Assembly: GCA_900550825.1 (NCBI GenBank)
Contig: URTZ01000038.1
Coordinates: forward strand, 1-13,721
Source: an uncultured Collinsella sp.
GTDB lineage: Bacteria > Actinomycetota > Coriobacteriia > Coriobacteriales > Coriobacteriaceae
DNA length: 13,721 nt
Direction of reading: 5' to 3'
Shown here piece by piece: positions 5,562 to 13,616 of this stretch. The position numbers were made by a program, and so were the translations under genes. The notes beneath the pieces are model-generated. The model was not told the origin of the DNA. It did not search any database and worked only from the letters and a program-made list of their open reading frames with translations. Numbering within the stretch: position 1 is the first letter of the stretch; each line of letters opens with the position of its first letter.

Positions 5562-7438
5562 GCATGGTGCAGCATATCCGCGACCGTGCGGGCCATTTTC
5601 GCTGGATGGGACTGCTCGTGGCGTGGGCGGTCTTTATTGCCATGGCTGCCGTGCTGCTGGTGGAGCGTGCCGGCGTGCAGTATAGTGCGGGCCAGCATAA
5701 GCTGGGGATGATTGCCGCCACCGACGCTACGCCTGCAAGCTCGGCAATCTTTGGCCAAAAGCCCACGTGCCTGGTCATTACCGATTCCGATCAAGCTGGC
5801 GTCGAGGACGTAAAGGAGCAGTTCGACCAGATCCTGCTCGACATGAAGATCGCGCACCGCGACGTGGACCTTGCTCTGGATGGTACGGATGCCATTCCCT
5901 CGTTGACCTCCTTCGATCGTGTGATTTTGCTCATGCCGTCGCTCGATGGGCTCGGTACGCACCTGAGCGACATTATGAGTTGGGTGAGTGCCGGCGGTTC
6001 GCTTATGCTCGCCATGCCGCCGGATAACTCGAGCTATCTGCAAGTGATTGCCTCCAAGCTTGGCATTGAATCGGCCGGATATGACTATGTAAAAGCCGAA
6101 AGCATTGTGCCGAGCGATGACTTTATGTTGGGCGGAGGAGAGCGCTACGAGTTCTCGGATCCCTTCGATTCTTCGCTTTCGGTTTCATTGCGCGAAACGG
6201 CGCACGTATGGGCAAAGACCGGTGACGCGGGCACGCCGCTCATTTGGTCTAACGATTGCGGCAGTGGTCACACCGTGGTGTGCAACATTGGCATCTACGA
6301 CAAGGTCATGCGTGGGTTCTATGCTTCGGCCATAAGCTTGCTGGGTGATGCCACGGCCTATCCGGTCATCAACAGCGCCGTGTTCTATTTGGACGACTTT
6401 CCTAGCCCCGTGCCCTCGGGCGATGGTACTTATATCAAGCGTGACTACGGCCTTTCCATTGCCGATTTTTACACCAAGGTCTGGTGGCCCGATCTGCAAA
6501 AGCTCGCGCAAAAATACGGCATTCGCTATACCGGCGTGATGATCGAAAACTACGAGGACGCGGTTAACCAGACCGAGCCTGCGCGCCAGGCCGATACCAC
6601 GCAGTTTCGCTACTTTGGCGGCATGCTGCTGCAGATGGGCGGAGAGCTGGGCTTTCACGGCTACAACCATCAGCCTCTGGCGCTCTGGGATACCGATTAC
6701 GGCACGCTGTATGACTACAAGACCTGGAAGAACAAGGAAACGCTCGTCGCATCGCTCAACGAGCTTATCGCTTTTCAGGACGAGGTGCTGCCCAACGCGC
6801 ACGGCTCGGTTTACGTGCCGCCGTCAAATATCCTTTCGGCCCGTGCGCGCAAGCTTATCGGCACCGACGTTCCGCGCATTAAGACCATCGCCAGTACGTA
6901 TTTTGAGGATGGCACCGATCTGCCCTACGTTCAGGAGTTTGGCGTGGCGAGCGATGGCATTGTGGAGCAGCCGCGCATTGTTTCGGGCGGCATGGTCGAC
7001 GATTCCTATATGCGCCTGGCTGCCGTGTCCGAGCTAAACATGCACTATGTGAGCACGCATTTTATGCACCCGGACGACCTGCTCGATCCCGATCGCGGCG
7101 CCAAGGAGGGCTGGGAGGTCTACAAGGGCGGCCTGACCGACTACCTGGACTGGCTTAGCAAGTCTGCGCCCGACCTGCGGCGTCAGACCGGTTCGGAATG
7201 CTCGGGCGCCATCCAGCGCTTTTCGTCCGTGACGGTGAGCGTGGATACCAGTGCGGATGCCTGGACGCTCAGCCTGGGCAATTTCCACGACGAGGCGTGG
7301 CTCATGTTCCGCGCCAACAACGGTGAGCCGGGTGCAGTTACGGGTGGCGAGATTACGCATCTGACGGGCGACCTGTACCTGATCAAAGCTACGGACAAGA
7401 CGGTGACCATTGCACGCAAGGAGGGTGGCGACAAATGA
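5558..7438 (+). CDS. pelA: PelA-type membrane-anchored polysaccharide deacetylase (DUF2194-like)
   Basis: A 626-residue protein from the ATG at 5558, which overlaps the pelE stop and follows GGGGAGGAGG (5544-5553). An in-frame TTG at 5534 would add eight residues but has no comparable site. An N-terminal membrane helix (about 17-37, GLLVAWAVFIAMAAVLLV) anchors it with the rest outside. Residues about 70-265 are an alpha/beta region like the PelA N-terminal parts. From 273 the deacetylase barrel shows FYLDDFPSP (276-284) with the catalytic Asp pair, GFHGYNHQP (365-373) with the HxxxH metal motif, VPPSN (420-424) and THFMHPDD (500-507). These fit a metal-dependent CE4-like deacetylase that would de-N-acetylate the polymer. 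No separate PelA-type glycoside hydrolase domain is visible. Gram-positive Pel operons carry this deacetylase-only form, often written pelA_DA. Confidence 0.85.
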   Translation: MSMVQHIRDRAGHFRWMGLLVAWAVFIAMAAVLLVERAGVQYSAGQHKLGMIAATDATPASSAIFGQKPTCLVITDSDQAGVEDVKEQFDQILLDMKIAHRDVDLALDGTDAIPSLTSFDRVILLMPSLDGLGTHLSDIMSWVSAGGSLMLAMPPDNSSYLQVIASKLGIESAGYDYVKAESIVPSDDFMLGGGERYEFSDPFDSSLSVSLRETAHVWAKTGDAGTPLIWSNDCGSGHTVVCNIGIYDKVMRGFYASAISLLGDATAYPVINSAVFYLDDFPSPVPSGDGTYIKRDYGLSIADFYTKVWWPDLQKLAQKYGIRYTGVMIENYEDAVNQTEPARQADTTQFRYFGGMLLQMGGELGFHGYNHQPLALWDTDYGTLYDYKTWKNKETLVASLNELIAFQDEVLPNAHGSVYVPPSNILSARARKLIGTDVPRIKTIASTYFEDGTDLPYVQEFGVASDGIVEQPRIVSGGMVDDSYMRLAAVSELNMHYVSTHFMHPDDLLDPDRGAKEGWEVYKGGLTDYLDWLSKSAPDLRRQTGSECSGAIQRFSSVTVSVDTSADAWTLSLGNFHDEAWLMFRANNGEPGAVTGGEITHLTGDLYLIKATDKTVTIARKEGGDK

Positions 7439-8862
7439 GAATCTGCTTGGTACTCGAGGGTTGCTACCCCTATGTGCACGGCGGCGTATCTACCTGGATG
7501 CATGGCTATATCCAGGCCATGCCCGAGCACGAGTTTGTGCTGTGGGTGATCGGCGCGCATGCTGCCGACCGCGGCAAGTTTGTCTACGAGCTGCCCGGCA
7601 ACGTGGTCGAGGTGCACGAGGTGTTCCTGGACGATGCTCTGCGGCTTTCGGGCGAGCAACATGAAGCCAGTTTTAACGACCGCGAGCGCGAGGCGCTACG
7701 CCGCCTGGTGTCGCTCTCCAATCCGGACTGGGACGTGCTGTTCGATATCTTTCAGCGCCGTCGCGTGCATCCGCTCTCGTTTTTGCAGAGCCGAACGTTT
7801 ATGGACATCTTCCGCGACGTGTGCCTGGCCGAGTACCCCTACACGCCCTTTGCCGATGCATTCCACACCATGCGCTCCATGTTGCTTCCCGTGCTCTACC
7901 TGTTGGGCAGCGAGGTGCCGGTGGCCGATGTGTACCATGCCATCTCGACCGGCTACGGTGGCCTGCTCGCCTGCCTGGGCTCAAGCGTTCACCATGCGCC
8001 GGTGCTGCTGACCGAGCATGGCATCTATACCCGCGAGCGCGAGGAAGAGATCATTCGCGCTGACTGGGTGGTGCCGTCGTTTAAGGATCGCTGGATTCGC
8101 TTTTTCTACCTGCTTTCGGAGGAGATCTACCGCCGCGCCTTCCGCGTGACGAGTTTGTTCCATAACGCCCGCAAGACGCAGATCGATATGGGCTGCGATG
8201 CGGACAAATGCCTGGTCATCCCCAACGGCATCCAGTTCGACCGCTTTAAGGACATTCCCTTAAAGCCCGATGACGGCTGGGTGGACATTGGCGCGGTGGT
8301 GCGCCTGGCGCCCATCAAGGACGTCAAGACCATGATCTATGCGTTCTTTGAGCTGCACGAGCGCCTGCCCAAGGTGCGCCTGCACATCATGGGCGGCGTG
8401 GACGACGAGGAGTACGGAGCCGAGTGCCACGCGCTGGTCGATACCCTGGGCGTGCGCGACCTGATCTTTACCGGCCGCGTCAACGTGGTCGAGTACATGG
8501 AAAAGCTCGACTTTACCATTTTGACGAGCATCTCCGAGGGCCAGCCGCTCAGCGTGCTGGAGTCGCTTGCAGCGCGCCGTCCCTGCGTGACGACCGAGGT
8601 GGGCTGCTGTCGCGAGCTGCTCAAAGGCGCCCCGGGCGACGACTTTGGCGTGGCGGGTTTTGTGACGCCGCCCATGTATCGCAAGGGCTTGGCCGATGCC
8701 ATGGAGCGCATGTGCGTGAGCCGCGCCCGTCGCATTGAGATGGGGGAGCGCGGGCAGCGTCGCGTTGCCACGTACTTTTTGCACGAGCAGATGCTCGCCA
8801 ACTATCGCGCGCTGTACGACGAGACGGCGTGTGCGTTTAACCTGCCCAGAGAGGGGGAGTAG
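7435..8862 (+). CDS. pelF: PelF-like family 4 glycosyltransferase
   Basis: A 475-residue cytosolic GT-B glycosyltransferase with no membrane helix, the polymerase subunit of Pel synthesis using UDP-sugar. Diagnostic segments are LEGCYPYVHGGVSTW (7-21), the PelF-style N-terminus; LLTEHGIYTRERE (191-203); PNGI (263-266); VVRLAPIKDVKT (288-299) with the Arg and Lys that hold the donor phosphates; and the EX7E motif SEGQPLSVLE (367-376, Glu368 and Glu376) followed by RRPCVTTEVG. Length is usual for PelF. The ATG overlaps the preceding stop (ATGA) and has AAGGAGGG just upstream. Its product is expected to act with PelG, PelE and PelD at the membrane. Confidence 0.92.
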   Translation: MRICLVLEGCYPYVHGGVSTWMHGYIQAMPEHEFVLWVIGAHAADRGKFVYELPGNVVEVHEVFLDDALRLSGEQHEASFNDREREALRRLVSLSNPDWDVLFDIFQRRRVHPLSFLQSRTFMDIFRDVCLAEYPYTPFADAFHTMRSMLLPVLYLLGSEVPVADVYHAISTGYGGLLACLGSSVHHAPVLLTEHGIYTREREEEIIRADWVVPSFKDRWIRFFYLLSEEIYRRAFRVTSLFHNARKTQIDMGCDADKCLVIPNGIQFDRFKDIPLKPDDGWVDIGAVVRLAPIKDVKTMIYAFFELHERLPKVRLHIMGGVDDEEYGAECHALVDTLGVRDLIFTGRVNVVEYMEKLDFTILTSISEGQPLSVLESLAARRPCVTTEVGCCRELLKGAPGDDFGVAGFVTPPMYRKGLADAMERMCVSRARRIEMGERGQRRVATYFLHEQMLANYRALYDETACAFNLPREGE

Positions 8863-8865
8863 CCG

Positions 8866-10410
8866 GTGGCCGGAATCGGTTTTGAGCTCAAGCGCCTGTT
8901 TAGGCGCAAGGGCCTGTTTGCCACGATGCGCGCTTACGGCTACGCCGGCATCGTATGCACGGGCCCCATGCTGCTGGGTGTGCTGCTGCAGGTGGGTATT
9001 TTGGTGCTGTGCGGTCTGTGGGGTGTGGGCCGTGCCAACCAGGATCTGCTGGTGTGCATGGTGACCTACACACTGCTGGCCTCGCTTACGCTCACGAGCT
9101 TTTTCTCCATGCCGGTCACGCGCTTTTTGGCTGATATGTTGTTTGCCGAGCGCGAGGATGAGATACTGCCCTCGTTTTGGGGCTCCAACGCCATCATGCT
9201 CGTTGCGGGCACGGTGCTCTACGGCGTATTTTTGCTGTTCTCGGGCGCCACGCTGCTGCAGGGGCTGCTGTGCCTGTGGCTGTTCAACATTATGATCGTC
9301 AACTGGAACGGCATGAGTTACCTCACGGCCATTAAGGATTACCGCGGTATTCTGTGCAGTTTTGCCGCGGCCATTGGCATGGCGTGCCTGTGCGCCCTGG
9401 CCGCGCTGGTGCTGGGGTTGCCGCCGGTCGAGGGGCTGCTGGGCTCGATCGCCCTGGGCTACGGTGTGATGCTCGCCTGGGACGTGGTGCTGTTATACCG
9501 GTATTTTCCTCAGAGCGATCGCAGCCCCTGGCTCTTTTTGCGCTGGCTCGACCAGTTTATGCCGCTGGCGCTCACGGGCCTGTTTACCAACTTGGGACTC
9601 TTTGCGCACCTGGTGATTATTTGGGCAGGGCCCATTGGCGTGCAGGTCAAGGGCTTGTTTTACGGCGCGCCCTATCATGATGTGCCGGCGCTCATCGCGT
9701 TTTTGACCATTCTGGTCACGACCGTCAACTTTGTGGTGTCGGTCGAAGTCAACTTCTATCCGCGCTACCGCGACTACTACAGCCTGTTCAACGACGGCGG
9801 CGTGGTGGGCGACATCGTGGTGGCCGAGGAGGAAATGCTCGCCACGCTCAACCGGGAGCTGCGGTTTTGCGCGCTCAAGCAGCTGTTTGTGACGGCAGCG
9901 GTCATCTCGCTCGAGACCACGGTGCTGTCGGCCCTACCGTTGGGCTTTAACAACCTAATGCACGGGTATTTTCGCACGTTGTGCGTGGGCTACGGCTTGT
10001 ATGCCGTGGGCAATACGGTGTTGCTCATCTTGCTGTACTTTACCGACTACAAGGGGGCTGTGCTGGCCTCGGGGCTGTTTGCCGGTGTGGCCGGGCTGGC
10101 GACTGCCGTTTCTCTGCTCTTACCGCAGCAGTTTTACGGCTTTGGCTTTTTGTTGGGTGCAGCGGTGTTTTTTATCGTGGCGCTGCTGCGGCTCGATACC
10201 TATACCGCCAACTTGCCGTATCGTATCCTGAGCCAGCAGCCCATTGTGGCTATTGACAAGACGGGCTGGTTTACCGAACTTGGCCGGGTGCTCGACCGTG
10301 TTGAGCAACGCTACGAGGACAAGCGCGTGGGCGGTGATCCGCGCAGTGCGTTTGAACGTATGGTGGTTCGCCTGTTCCAAAAACATCGGGGAGGTTCTGA
10401 TGATCGATAA
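8866..10410 (+). CDS. pelG: PelG-like polytopic membrane transporter
   Basis: A 514-residue membrane protein with about 12 hydrophobic helices between 28 and 441 and a basic cytosolic tail (about 455-514). It belongs to the MOP/Wzx-like flippase superfamily. The N-terminus MAGIGFELKRLF is the hallmark of PelG, as is VNFYPRYRDYYSLFNDGG (295-312). It is thought to form the membrane channel through which the PelF-made polymer leaves the cell, working with PelD and PelE. The start is GTG at 8866, six bases after GAGAGGGGGAG and three bases after the pelF stop. The 3' end overlaps the CotH-type gene by 11 bases. No frameshift or missing segment is seen. Confidence 0.92.
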   Translation: MAGIGFELKRLFRRKGLFATMRAYGYAGIVCTGPMLLGVLLQVGILVLCGLWGVGRANQDLLVCMVTYTLLASLTLTSFFSMPVTRFLADMLFAEREDEILPSFWGSNAIMLVAGTVLYGVFLLFSGATLLQGLLCLWLFNIMIVNWNGMSYLTAIKDYRGILCSFAAAIGMACLCALAALVLGLPPVEGLLGSIALGYGVMLAWDVVLLYRYFPQSDRSPWLFLRWLDQFMPLALTGLFTNLGLFAHLVIIWAGPIGVQVKGLFYGAPYHDVPALIAFLTILVTTVNFVVSVEVNFYPRYRDYYSLFNDGGVVGDIVVAEEEMLATLNRELRFCALKQLFVTAAVISLETTVLSALPLGFNNLMHGYFRTLCVGYGLYAVGNTVLLILLYFTDYKGAVLASGLFAGVAGLATAVSLLLPQQFYGFGFLLGAAVFFIVALLRLDTYTANLPYRILSQQPIVAIDKTGWFTELGRVLDRVEQRYEDKRVGGDPRSAFERMVVRLFQKHRGGSDDR

Positions 10411-12169
10411 GTTGATGTCTCGCCGCTGCCTGATCGAGGCGGCTGCCGGCGCGCTGTTGCTTTCGGGCTGCTCGTCTCAGGACGAATCCTCGACTAAAAA
10501 GGTCAAAAAGCAGGACAAGATTAAAAAGGCCGAGTCCTCGGACGGCACCAAGCACCTGCGCGATAAGGACGAGCTGTACGAGGTCTACGACGACTCGGGC
10601 ATTGTGACCATGTACCTGACGGTCTCGCGCGGCAACAGCTCCGAGAACACCGACCACAGCTGGGCAGAGATCAACACGTACTCGGTGTATGACTATGCCG
10701 ACATGGGTGTGACGCGCTATCAGGTTATGGGCCTGCTGCAGCCGGGCGACGAAGAGGGCCCAGTTGCCGGCGAGGTTGGCTATGGCGAGGAAGCGCCCAA
10801 TGCCACCGTGCAGGTGCGTGGCCAGACGTCGAGCGGTTATACGCAGAAGAACTACAAGGTGGAGCTCAAAAAAGGAAAAGGTACCTGGCGCCAGCAGCGT
10901 GCGATTGCGCTCAACAAGCACATGGGCGAGGGTATGCGTTTTCGCAACAAGATGGCCTATGACCTTATCCGCGGGATTCCCCAGATGATGGGCCTGCGCA
11001 CGCAGTTTGTGCATCTGTGGGTGTGCGACCAGACCGAAAAGTCCAACGACACCTTTGAGGACTACGGCCTGTTTACGCAGGTGGAGCAGCTCAACAAGAC
11101 GGCGCTTAAGGCACATGGCCTGGATAAGAGCGGGCACCTGTACAAGGTGAACAGCTTTGATTTCCATCGCTACGAGGACACCATTAAGCTTGCCGATGAT
11201 CCCGACTACAACCAGGCAAGCTTTGAAGGCATGCTCGAGATTAAGGGCGATACGGACCACACCAAGCTCATCGAGATGCTCGATGCGCTCAACGACGAAT
11301 CGCAAAAGATCGATGACGTGCTCGATACCTACTTTGATACCGAGAACCTGGTCTATTGGTTGGCGTTTCAGATCCTGACGGGCAACTGCGATACGCAGAA
11401 CCGTAACTGCTATCTGTACAGCCCGCTTAACTCCAAGGTCTGGTATATCCTGGATTGGGATAACGACGGCATGCTGCGTAAGCTGGAGCTTTCTCTTACC
11501 GGGTTTTCGGACTACGTGAGCTGGGAGCGCGGCGTAAGCAACTACTGGGGTAACGTGCTGTTTAACCGCGCGTTGCGCAGCAAGTCGTTCCGCAGCGAAC
11601 TCGACCGTGCCGTCAAGGACTTGCGCTCGTATTTGACCGAGACTCGCCTGACCAAGATGATCAAGCACTACCGCGAGGTGACTGAATCCCTGGTCTTTGC
11701 TTCGCCCGATATCGACAATCTGCCTGTCACAAAGGGCCAATACGAGCAGATCGCCGCGGCGATTCCCTCCGAGATCGAGGAGAACTACAAGAGCTTTCGC
11801 GAGAGTTTTAAAAAGCCCATGCCGTTCTACATCGGCGTGCCGCAGATCGATAACGGTAAGCTGCGCATTAACTGGGATGCGTCCTACGACTTTGAGGCGC
11901 GCGATATTCGCTACACCGTAGAGCTTGCGCGCGACTATGCCATAAGCGATGTGGTCTTTAAGGCCGAGGACGTGCTGCTTCCCGAGGTGACCTGCGATGC
12001 GCCCGATACCGGCCAGTATTTTGTGCGCGTGCGTGCCACCAACTCCGACGGCTTTACGCAAGATGCGTTTGACTACTATGTGACCGACGACGGCAAGCAC
12101 TATGGCATGAAGTGTTTTTACGTGCAAGACGGCGGTAAGGTCGTGGAGGACACGTATGAGGAGGGCTAG
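10400..12169 (+). CDS. CotH-kinase-family lipoprotein with C-terminal FN3-like domain
   Basis: A 589-residue exported protein. The start chosen is ATG 10400, six bases after GGGGAGG (10388-10394). The reading frame is open further upstream, but only inside pelG. The leader has a twin-arginine SRRCLI (7-12) and lipobox LLSGC (20-24), so Cys24 is probably lipidated and the protein membrane-anchored outside. After a Lys/Ser linker (30-50) comes a CotH-type atypical kinase domain: VRGQTSSG (139-146), KNYKVELK (150-157), YGLFTQVEQLNK (222-233), NCDTQNRNCYLYSP (329-342) and YILDWDNDGML (349-359), where Asp331, Asp352 and Asp354 fit the expected catalytic and metal positions. Residues about 475-562 look like a fibronectin type III domain. 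Bacillus spore CotH phosphorylates coat proteins. The substrate here is unknown, and neighbours suggest a Pel-related surface function. It overlaps the next gene by 14 bases. Confidence 0.85.
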   Translation: MIDKLMSRRCLIEAAAGALLLSGCSSQDESSTKKVKKQDKIKKAESSDGTKHLRDKDELYEVYDDSGIVTMYLTVSRGNSSENTDHSWAEINTYSVYDYADMGVTRYQVMGLLQPGDEEGPVAGEVGYGEEAPNATVQVRGQTSSGYTQKNYKVELKKGKGTWRQQRAIALNKHMGEGMRFRNKMAYDLIRGIPQMMGLRTQFVHLWVCDQTEKSNDTFEDYGLFTQVEQLNKTALKAHGLDKSGHLYKVNSFDFHRYEDTIKLADDPDYNQASFEGMLEIKGDTDHTKLIEMLDALNDESQKIDDVLDTYFDTENLVYWLAFQILTGNCDTQNRNCYLYSPLNSKVWYILDWDNDGMLRKLELSLTGFSDYVSWERGVSNYWGNVLFNRALRSKSFRSELDRAVKDLRSYLTETRLTKMIKHYREVTESLVFASPDIDNLPVTKGQYEQIAAAIPSEIEENYKSFRESFKKPMPFYIGVPQIDNGKLRINWDASYDFEARDIRYTVELARDYAISDVVFKAEDVLLPEVTCDAPDTGQYFVRVRATNSDGFTQDAFDYYVTDDGKHYGMKCFYVQDGGKVVEDTYEEG

Positions 12170-12947
12170 CGCGCTGTTTGAGCGCCTGGCGGCACCTCCC
12201 GCGCGTACCACGCAGGAGCGTTACCGCCACGAGCTCAAATATCTCATTAACGAGGGCGAACACGCCGCGCTTGCCTGTCGCATGGCGCCGGTGTTTAAGC
12301 TGGACAAGCATGCGCGGGCGGGCGGTTACACTATTCGCAGCCTGTATTTTGACGACTACTGCAACTCGGCCTACGAGGAAAAAGACGCCGGTATTTTCAT
12401 GCGCAAAAAGTATCGCGTGCGCATCTATAACGTCAGCGACAAGGTGATTAAGCTCGAGCGCAAAAAGAAGTACGGCAGCTGGATCTACAAGGAGGACGCG
12501 CCACTCACGCGTGGCGAGTTTGAGCAGATTCTGGCTGGCGACTACGACTTTTTGCTGAGGAGCCCCTATCCGCTCTGTCGCGAGTTCTACATCGAGTGCA
12601 TCTGCAATATGATGCGCCCGCGGACCATCGTGGACTACGAGCGCGAGCCGTGGGTGATGGACGAGGGCACTGTGCGCATTACCTTTGATAGCAACGTGCG
12701 TGCGGCGGTGGGGAGCTTTGACATCTTTGACGCGACGTTGCCCGCGCTGCCCGTGCTGGAGCCCGGCAAGCTGGTGATGGAGGTCAAGTTTACCGAGTTT
12801 TGTCCGCAGCTGGTGCGCGATATGGTGCCGCCGGGTGCGGCCGAACTCACGGCGGTCTCAAAGTACTGCCTGTGTTATGACAAGACCGCCTACCTGCGCG
12901 GTTTTAACTACTGGGAATCGGATTTTGGGAACCGAGGGGATATTTAA
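12156..12947 (+). CDS. VTC-domain protein (polyphosphate polymerase-like)
   Basis: A 263-residue soluble protein of the VTC tunnel-fold family (triphosphate tunnel metalloenzyme type). It shows RHELKYLI (24-31), IRSLYFDDY (60-68), RKKYRVRIYN (83-92), IKLERKKKYG (98-107), VDYEREPW (159-166), VRITFDSNVR (173-182), VMEVKFTEF (207-215) and SKYC (235-238). The alternating basic and acidic residues are those that line the phosphate and metal-binding tunnel in yeast Vtc4. Vtc4 makes polyphosphate from ATP. Bacterial members found beside CotH and DUF4956 genes are not well characterised, so the activity is inferred. ATG 12156 follows GGAGGA (12145-12150) and overlaps the CotH gene end. The next gene begins three bases after its stop. 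Confidence 0.88.
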   Translation: MRRASALFERLAAPPARTTQERYRHELKYLINEGEHAALACRMAPVFKLDKHARAGGYTIRSLYFDDYCNSAYEEKDAGIFMRKKYRVRIYNVSDKVIKLERKKKYGSWIYKEDAPLTRGEFEQILAGDYDFLLRSPYPLCREFYIECICNMMRPRTIVDYEREPWVMDEGTVRITFDSNVRAAVGSFDIFDATLPALPVLEPGKLVMEVKFTEFCPQLVRDMVPPGAAELTAVSKYCLCYDKTAYLRGFNYWESDFGNRGDI

Positions 12948-12950
12948 ACC

Positions 12951-13616
12951 ATGAGCACCAGGGACTTTTTTAAGAACTCCGTCTTGGAGGCGTTCGGTCA
13001 GGTCGACCCTGCCAAGATTGGCCTGTCGCTGCTCGTGGCGCTCGCCATGGGCATCCTGATCTATTACGTGTACAAGCGCTTTTTTACCGGCGTGGTGTAT
13101 TCGCGCAGTTTTGCCGTGACGCTCGTGGGCATGTGCGTGCTCACCTGCATGGTCACGCTCGCGATCTCGACGAACGTGGTCATCTCGCTCGGTATGGTCG
13201 GTGCTCTGTCCATCGTTCGTTACCGTACGGCGGTCAAGGACCCGCTCGACCTGTTGTATCTGTTTTGGTCCATTACCACAGGCATTACGGCGGGAGCCGG
13301 TATGTATGCGCTCGTGGGGCTCACGGCGGTGGTGATCGTGGTGATGATTGCCGGCTTTGCGAGCCACCAGGACAAGGCGCGCGTGTACATGATGGTCATC
13401 CACTACACGGGTCAGACCACCGGCGACGATATCGTGCGTGCATTTGGGCGCACCAAGTTTTCCGTCAAGTCCAAGACGATGCGCGGCGACAAGGTCGAGA
13501 TGGCCGTCGAGGTGTTCTCAGATGGCGTGGACATGCCCTATGCCGACGCCATTCGCACGCTCGATGGCGTGGAGGACCTGACCCTCATCCAGTACAACGG
13601 CGAGTATCATGGATAA
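12951..13616 (+). CDS. DUF4956 family membrane protein
   Basis: A 221-residue protein with about four hydrophobic segments (23-41, 53-73, 76-89, 107-136) and a soluble C-terminal domain (about 145-221) with an alternating strand-helix pattern. The signature GMVGALSIVRYRTAVKDP (81-98) is the strongly conserved DUF4956 core. The function is unknown. The family is repeatedly found next to VTC-domain and CotH genes, so it may be a channel, carrier or scaffold working with the VTC protein. That link is an inference from gene order. The ATG lies three bases after the VTC stop, with GAGGGG about ten bases upstream. It is the last gene of the operon in the window. Confidence 0.88.
   Translation: MSTRDFFKNSVLEAFGQVDPAKIGLSLLVALAMGILIYYVYKRFFTGVVYSRSFAVTLVGMCVLTCMVTLAISTNVVISLGMVGALSIVRYRTAVKDPLDLLYLFWSITTGITAGAGMYALVGLTAVVIVVMIAGFASHQDKARVYMMVIHYTGQTTGDDIVRAFGRTKFSVKSKTMRGDKVEMAVEVFSDGVDMPYADAIRTLDGVEDLTLIQYNGEYHG

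Noticed and set aside
10244..10399. Upstream extension of the CotH-type reading frame
   Set aside because: It lies wholly inside pelG in another frame and would bury the lipoprotein signal in the middle of the protein. ATG 10400 has a good Shine-Dalgarno and puts the lipobox at residue 24.
10271..12211. Minus-strand open frame of 646 codons opposite the CotH-type gene
   Set aside because: It is antisense to a gene with clear CotH motifs and a ribosome binding site. Long antisense frames arise from G/C-ending codons, and its translation is rich in His, Leu and Val with no domain.
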